A stretch of 64,000 nt of DNA, from NCBI RefSeq assembly GCF_004769555.1, contig NZ_RQFY01000012.1:310001-374000 (forward strand), read 5' to 3'. Source of the DNA: Leptospira koniambonensis (GTDB lineage Bacteria; Spirochaetota; Leptospiria; Leptospirales; Leptospiraceae). The notes below the pieces were generated by a model, which saw only the letters and a program-made list of their open reading frames with translations, ran no database searches and was not told the DNA's origin. This document shows, one piece after another, positions 59,526-64,000 of this stretch. The position numbers and the translations under genes were made by a program. Position 1 is the stretch's first letter; the number at the start of each line of letters is the position of its first letter.

Positions 59526-61118
59526 ATGAAAACTTTTCGAGCTATATCGTTCCCATCTTTGGTACTAGGAGTCTTAGGATTCCTAGTTGCCTGTGGATCG
59601 GAACTACCTGTAAAAGAATTGGCGGAAGCAAAAACCGCTATCACTCGCGCTAAAGATGCAGGCGCAGAAAGATACGCTTCTGGAGAATTCGAGGAAGCTC
59701 GCAAAAGTCTTTTGACCGCTCATGAAAAAGCTTCTAACGAAGACTTGGGCGAGACTAAGAAAAGTGCTGAATACGCAAAAAGCAAGGCGTATGATGCATT
59801 AGAAAGATCTTATCCTCAATTAACTGAAGAGTCAAAGACCCAAGCGAATACCGCTATCAACGAAGCGGACGAGGCTTATGCTTCTCAGCTTGCTGCAGAA
59901 CCTTATAATAATGCAGTAGAACTTAAGAAAGAAGGGGACACTCTAAGAGATAACGCAGACCGTACTTTGGAATCCTATCCTAAGGAATCCGGAGACGATG
60001 CAAAACTTAAGACACGTCTTACTGCTTTCGATCAGTACGAACAAAGTAATAAAAAATATCTGGAGTCCAAAAAGTCGGCATCTGATGCCAAGTCTTTGGC
60101 TCTTTCCCAAAAACAACAGCTGATCGATTCTCTTGCAGATATCGAAAAAAATCTGGATGATGCGGACAGATATGCTGGCGGACAAGACCCAGAAGTAGCG
60201 CAAACAAGAGAACGTTTGAATGCCGCTAAGGCAAAAATCGACGAAGGAAAGATCAAAGAAGGTTATTCCGAAATCGATGATATCCGCAAAAAATCAGCTG
60301 AACTCGTAGCAAAAAACATCCAAGCTTACGCACTCAAGAAGAAGGTAGAAGCAAAAGATTCTATCGGAAAAGCTAAGGATAAACTATCTGGAATCGATCA
60401 GTCTAAACTGAAATCCAGCAAAGATCTCCAAACTTCTTACCAAAGAGCAGACGAGAACTTAAAAGCAGCAGATGAATCTTTAGTTTCCGCAGAAGAGTTA
60501 TATTCTTCCGAAAAATACGAAGATTCAATTGGTAGATCTGAAGAAGCGATCAGACTTTCTCGCATCGTAGTAGATCAGTCTGATGATATCGCAGAAAGAT
60601 TGCGCACTGGATCTTCAGTAGCTGGTCGCAAAGGTGATGCAGGAGATAGTTCTTCTTCTACCAAAAAAGGAGAAGATTCAACTGCTTCTTCTTCCGGAGA
60701 ACTTCCTGAAGGTTGGAAAAAATACGTAGTTCGTAAGAAAATTCCTGCAGATTGCCTCTGGAGAATTTCTGCTTACAAACAACATTACGGTACTTCTAAA
60801 CTTTGGAAACGTATCTATGATGCGAACCGCGGCAAGATCAAAAATCCAAACTTGATCTTCCCTAAACAAGTATTGCTAATTCCACCTGCTAAAGGATCCA
60901 CTAAGTTTGATCCCAAAAAAGCTCCTAAAAAGCAGACTGGAAGCGACAAAGTAGAAGCTTCTACTCCTGAAGAGAAGAAGGAAGAGACAACAACTCCTCC
61001 AGCTTCCACTTCTGAGCAAGAACCCGAAGAAGAAGAGCCTTCAACTCCGGCACCTTCTACAGAAAGTGAGCAACCGTCCGACTCTGGTGAACAGGAAAGC
61101 GACGAAGAAGCTCGTTGA
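59526..61118 (+). CDS. LysM lipoprotein with long helical domain
   Basis: 530 aa. Lipobox LGFLVACGS (Cys23). Residues about 30-370 are regular helical repeats rich in Ala, Lys and Glu (AKTAITRAKDAGAERYASGE), a Ser-rich spacer follows, then one LysM domain at about 397-455 (YVVRKKIPADCLWRISAYKQ, NPNLIFPKQVLLIPP) that binds peptidoglycan, and a Glu/Pro/Thr-rich tail. It could tether membrane to cell wall. Ends in an intrinsic terminator. Confidence 0.85.
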   Translation: MKTFRAISFPSLVLGVLGFLVACGSELPVKELAEAKTAITRAKDAGAERYASGEFEEARKSLLTAHEKASNEDLGETKKSAEYAKSKAYDALERSYPQLTEESKTQANTAINEADEAYASQLAAEPYNNAVELKKEGDTLRDNADRTLESYPKESGDDAKLKTRLTAFDQYEQSNKKYLESKKSASDAKSLALSQKQQLIDSLADIEKNLDDADRYAGGQDPEVAQTRERLNAAKAKIDEGKIKEGYSEIDDIRKKSAELVAKNIQAYALKKKVEAKDSIGKAKDKLSGIDQSKLKSSKDLQTSYQRADENLKAADESLVSAEELYSSEKYEDSIGRSEEAIRLSRIVVDQSDDIAERLRTGSSVAGRKGDAGDSSSSTKKGEDSTASSSGELPEGWKKYVVRKKIPADCLWRISAYKQHYGTSKLWKRIYDANRGKIKNPNLIFPKQVLLIPPAKGSTKFDPKKAPKKQTGSDKVEASTPEEKKEETTTPPASTSEQEPEEEEPSTPAPSTESEQPSDSGEQESDEEAR

Positions 61119-61156
61119 TAAAAGTCTAATATTTTAGCAACTCAACACAAATGGTT

Positions 61157-61186
61157 GGCTCGGAATTTTCCGGGCCTTTCTTTTTT
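61157..61186 (+). terminator. Intrinsic terminator after the LysM gene
   Basis: GGCTCGGAA / TTCCGGGCC (one G-U) hairpin at 61157-61176, then TTTCTTTTTT. Confidence 0.85.
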
Positions 61187-61263
61187 CTATAGATTGAAAA
61201 TTTCGAATTCCGCTTGATCCTCATTTATTATTCGAAACAGTTTTACTTAGCGGTGAATTCAAA

Positions 61264-62136
61264 GTGAAGAGGGCTTATACCAAGCCTATATCAGAGACGA
61301 GCGAGGCGGATTATTTTCCCCTGGCTAAAATGGCATGGGACGAGGATTGTCCTGACCAAGATATAACGTCAGTTTCCTTATTCTCTCCAGATCAAAAAGC
61401 GATCGCATACTTAAACGCAAGAGAAGAAGGAATTCTCTGTGGTAGCGGTGTTACTGAGGTGCTCTCCAAACTTTCTGGCGGAGATTTGCAGTTTAACTTC
61501 TTCTTTAAAGACGGAGAAAAATTCGTCAAAGGAGACAAGATTGCAGAGATACAAGGCAGTCTTCTCTCTATGTTACGTGTAGAAAGAATTCTTCTAAACT
61601 TCCTACAATATCTTTCCGGTATTTCTACTTCGACTAGAAAGATCGTAGATCAGTATAGGTCTAAGGGTATAATGATCCTGGATACCAGAAAGACACTGCC
61701 AGGTTACAGGAAACTTGCAAAGTATGCTGTGTACTGCGGTGGTGGTTCCAATCATAGATTGGATCTTTCTGAAATGGCGATGATCAAAGACAACCATTTG
61801 GCTTTATTCGGATCTGCAAAAATCCCTGTAGGAAAAATCAGATCCAATTTTCCAGGAAGAATGGTGGAGCTGGAAATAGATTCCTTGGACCAACTGGAAG
61901 ACGCACTCGAAGCAGAACCAGACGTTTTAATGTTAGATAATTTTAATATACCTGATACACGAGAAGCCTTCCAAAAGGTAAAAGAAAAAAATCCTAAAAT
62001 CCTAATAGAATGTTCCGGAGGGATCACTCCGGAAAAATTAGAAGCATTGTCCGAATTTCCTGGAGTAGGAGTGAGTATGGGATACATAACTCATACTACC
62101 AGATTTTTGGATCTTGGTTTGGATATAAGGACCTAA
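61264..62136 (+). CDS. nadC: Nicotinate-nucleotide pyrophosphorylase
   Basis: 290 aa. Converts quinolinate and PRPP to nicotinate mononucleotide in NAD synthesis. Motifs ILDTRKTLPGYRKLAKYAVY, GGGSNHRLDLSEMAMIKDNH, and the C-terminal barrel segments VLMLDNFNIPDTREAF and IECSGGITPEKL. GTG start. Two bases before rel. nadA and nadB are not in the window. Confidence 0.95.
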   Translation: MKRAYTKPISETSEADYFPLAKMAWDEDCPDQDITSVSLFSPDQKAIAYLNAREEGILCGSGVTEVLSKLSGGDLQFNFFFKDGEKFVKGDKIAEIQGSLLSMLRVERILLNFLQYLSGISTSTRKIVDQYRSKGIMILDTRKTLPGYRKLAKYAVYCGGGSNHRLDLSEMAMIKDNHLALFGSAKIPVGKIRSNFPGRMVELEIDSLDQLEDALEAEPDVLMLDNFNIPDTREAFQKVKEKNPKILIECSGGITPEKLEALSEFPGVGVSMGYITHTTRFLDLGLDIRT

Positions 62137-62138
62137 GA

Positions 62139-64000
62139 ATGGGATTTGTTAAGGCTCCAGCCACTAAAGAAATGTTAATCGAAGGGGTTCGGGAAACCAT
62201 GGGCCCCGAAGCCTTGGAAATGATCGAGAAGGCTTATAAGGTTTCGGAAGATTCTCACCAAGGGCAATTCCGTCTTTCGGGGGAACCTTATATAGTTCAT
62301 CCTCTTCAGGTTGGTTTTATTTTATACGAGTTGGGTCTGGATGAGAAGGTAATCTCTGCTGGTATCCTTCATGATGTGATAGAAGACACAAAATACACAA
62401 GAGACGATATGGTCCGAGATTTCGGAACTGAGATCACTCAACTTGTAGAAGGCGTGACTAAAATTTCTCAGATCAAAAGCCAATCCAAAGAAACGGAAGC
62501 CGCTGAGAATATTCGGAAGATCATTATTGCAACCATCCAGGATATTCGAGTCATTCTGATCAAACTTGCTGATAAAACCCATAACATGAGGACTCTTTCT
62601 TTCCAACCTCCTGAAAAGCAAAGAAGGATCGCAAACGAAACTCTTTCCTTATATGCTCCCATTGCTGGACGGCTTGGTATTTATTCAGTTAAATCTGAAT
62701 TAGAAGATTTAGCATTTCAGGTAATCTTTCCGGAAGAATACCAGGACATTAAAAAAAGGATCAGCGCCAAAAAATCAGAAAGAGAAGATTATATAGAAAA
62801 ACTTCAGCTGATCCTGAAACAAAGGCTCGCTGAAATTCAGATCAACGCGAATGTCGAAGGAAGAGCAAAACATTTCTTCTCCATCTATCGTAAGATGAAA
62901 ACGAAGGAGAAAACCTTCGACGAAATTTTCGATCTAAGAGCGATCCGTATCGTTACGGACGAGATCAAGGATTGTTACGGAGTACTCGGGATCGTGCATA
63001 CACTTTGGTCTCCTGTCCCAGGTAGATTTAAAGATTATATCGCAACTCCTAAAACAAATATGTACCAATCACTTCATACAACTGTGATCGGTCCCGACGG
63101 AAAACCTTTAGAAGTACAGATCCGTACTGCAGAGATGAATGCGATCGCTGAATTCGGGATTGCTGCTCACTGGGTGTACAAAGAAGGAAAAACTCATGCT
63201 AACGAAAGGCATCTAACTGTGAAATGGTTGGAAGTCTTGCAGACTTGGCAGGATTCTTCTTTAGATCCTAAAGAATTTTTAGAAGAATTAAAATACGATC
63301 TTCATGAGGACGAGGTATTCGTTTTCACTCCTAAGGGAGAAATTATACAACTTCCTAAAGGTGCTACAGTTCTAGACTTTGCATTTAGAATTCATACGGA
63401 TGTAGGTTTGCATTGTAAGGGAGCGAAGATCAACGGTAGAATGATCCCTCTTCGTACAGAACTTCGCAGCGGTGATCAGGTAGAAGTGGTTGTAGACAAA
63501 AGATCCAAACCTTCTCCCATATGGCTTCGTATTGTTAAAACTCCTTCTGCCAGACAAAAGTTACGCGCTTATTTTAGAAAACTCAGAGAAGAGACAAGCA
63601 AAGATCTGGAACAAGGTGCTGAGAGTGCAGGCGAACTTACTCTCAATGCAGAAGTGTTAGAAGAGCTTAAACGTAAACCTTCTGAAAAAGTTTCTAAACA
63701 GACTCAAGCGCATGGTCAAGTTGCAGGCGGAAAAATTTTAGTCGCAGGATTAAGAGATATTCCAGTTCGACTTTCAGGTTGTTGTTCTCCTCTTCCTGGA
63801 GACCAGATCATCGGTTTCGTAACTAGAGGACGTGGCGTTTCCGTTCACAAAAAGAATTGTAGCGTTGCATTAAAACAAAGAGAAGAAGAACAACTCAGAC
63901 AGATCACAGTGGATTGGGACTATGGCCAAACAGAACCTGTACCTGTTCGAGTAGAAGTAAAAGCAAAAGATCGCCAGGGAATTTATCTAGAGATGGTAAA
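62139..64000 (+). CDS. rel: Bifunctional (p)ppGpp synthetase/hydrolase Rel/SpoT (3' end cut by window)
   Basis: About 620 residues visible from ATG 62139; it continues past the right edge. HD hydrolase (GILHDVIEDT, LADKTHNMRT) and synthetase domain (LRAIRIV, YGVLGIVHTLWSPVPGRFKD, FGIAAHWVYKEG) are both intact, followed by TGS (FVFTPKGEIIQLPKGATVLD). Both activities look possible. The conserved C-terminal ACT domain lies beyond the window. Two bases after nadC, so one mRNA is likely. Confidence 0.93.
   Translation, partial: MGFVKAPATKEMLIEGVRETMGPEALEMIEKAYKVSEDSHQGQFRLSGEPYIVHPLQVGFILYELGLDEKVISAGILHDVIEDTKYTRDDMVRDFGTEITQLVEGVTKISQIKSQSKETEAAENIRKIIIATIQDIRVILIKLADKTHNMRTLSFQPPEKQRRIANETLSLYAPIAGRLGIYSVKSELEDLAFQVIFPEEYQDIKKRISAKKSEREDYIEKLQLILKQRLAEIQINANVEGRAKHFFSIYRKMKTKEKTFDEIFDLRAIRIVTDEIKDCYGVLGIVHTLWSPVPGRFKDYIATPKTNMYQSLHTTVIGPDGKPLEVQIRTAEMNAIAEFGIAAHWVYKEGKTHANERHLTVKWLEVLQTWQDSSLDPKEFLEELKYDLHEDEVFVFTPKGEIIQLPKGATVLDFAFRIHTDVGLHCKGAKINGRMIPLRTELRSGDQVEVVVDKRSKPSPIWLRIVKTPSARQKLRAYFRKLREETSKDLEQGAESAGELTLNAEVLEELKRKPSEKVSKQTQAHGQVAGGKILVAGLRDIPVRLSGCCSPLPGDQIIGFVTRGRGVSVHKKNCSVALKQREEEQLRQITVDWDYGQTEPVPVRVEVKAKDRQGIYLEMV

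Overview
The window is chromosomal DNA from a spirochaete, almost certainly a Leptospira. The call rests on paired periplasmic-flagellum sheath genes (flaA2-flaA1), a very long GreA-type protein as in spirochaetes, spirochaetal lipoproteins with relaxed lipoboxes, and typical leptospiral neighbourhoods. The DNA is moderately AT-rich (not counted). I could not place the species. I found no rRNA, tRNA, CRISPR array, prophage or complete insertion sequence.

Layout. 3-4855: a highly acidic protein with about eleven copies of a DEPIALSDDELGNLL-like motif, overlapping a GAF protein with a degenerate GGDEF domain. 4856-5996: short palindromes, then an ArsR-type regulator and SRPBCC protein behind a long perfect inverted repeat. 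6031-7119 (minus): carA. 7120-10702: a dispersed hairpin repeat, thrS, then infC-rpmI-rplT. 10935-12509: coiled-coil protein, zapA and a 5-formyl-THF cyclo-ligase. 12615-26165: one dense gene string, cheW-cheA-cheB-cheY-scpA-scpB-pheA-tyrA-aroA-cmk-rpsA-TPR-hisG, with many start/stop overlaps; its CheA carries an extra CheC/CheX-like C-terminal domain. 26340-31469: rpmF-plsX, fabG, acpP, rnc, a Nudix gene and aroB.

31519-38540: MscS channel, TPR protein, PH-like membrane protein, pyk (minus), deacetylase-family protein, an unknown protein and a response regulator-PP2C phosphatase. 38523-42857 (minus): DUF4105 protein, lipoprotein and GH36-type glycosidase. 42964-46881: RNase D-like exonuclease, radA and two unknown genes. 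47166-49110: PUR-domain protein with flaA2 and flaA1. 49353-51532: two unknown lipoproteins and an SGNH hydrolase. 51963-62136: long GreA, M23 peptidase (minus), LptE-like lipoprotein, fur-type regulator with tgt, anti-sigma antagonist, LysM lipoprotein and nadC. A rel/spoT gene runs off the right edge.

Most of the window is housekeeping: translation, fatty-acid and phospholipid synthesis, aromatic amino acids, NAD and stringent response. The unusual parts are the FliM-like motif array in the first protein, the CheA-CheC fusion, a strong terminator hairpin inside the first codons of the DUF4105 gene, a probably leaderless self-controlled arsR, hairpins abutting Shine-Dalgarno sites (acpP, greA, cheW), and two families of dispersed palindromic repeats.
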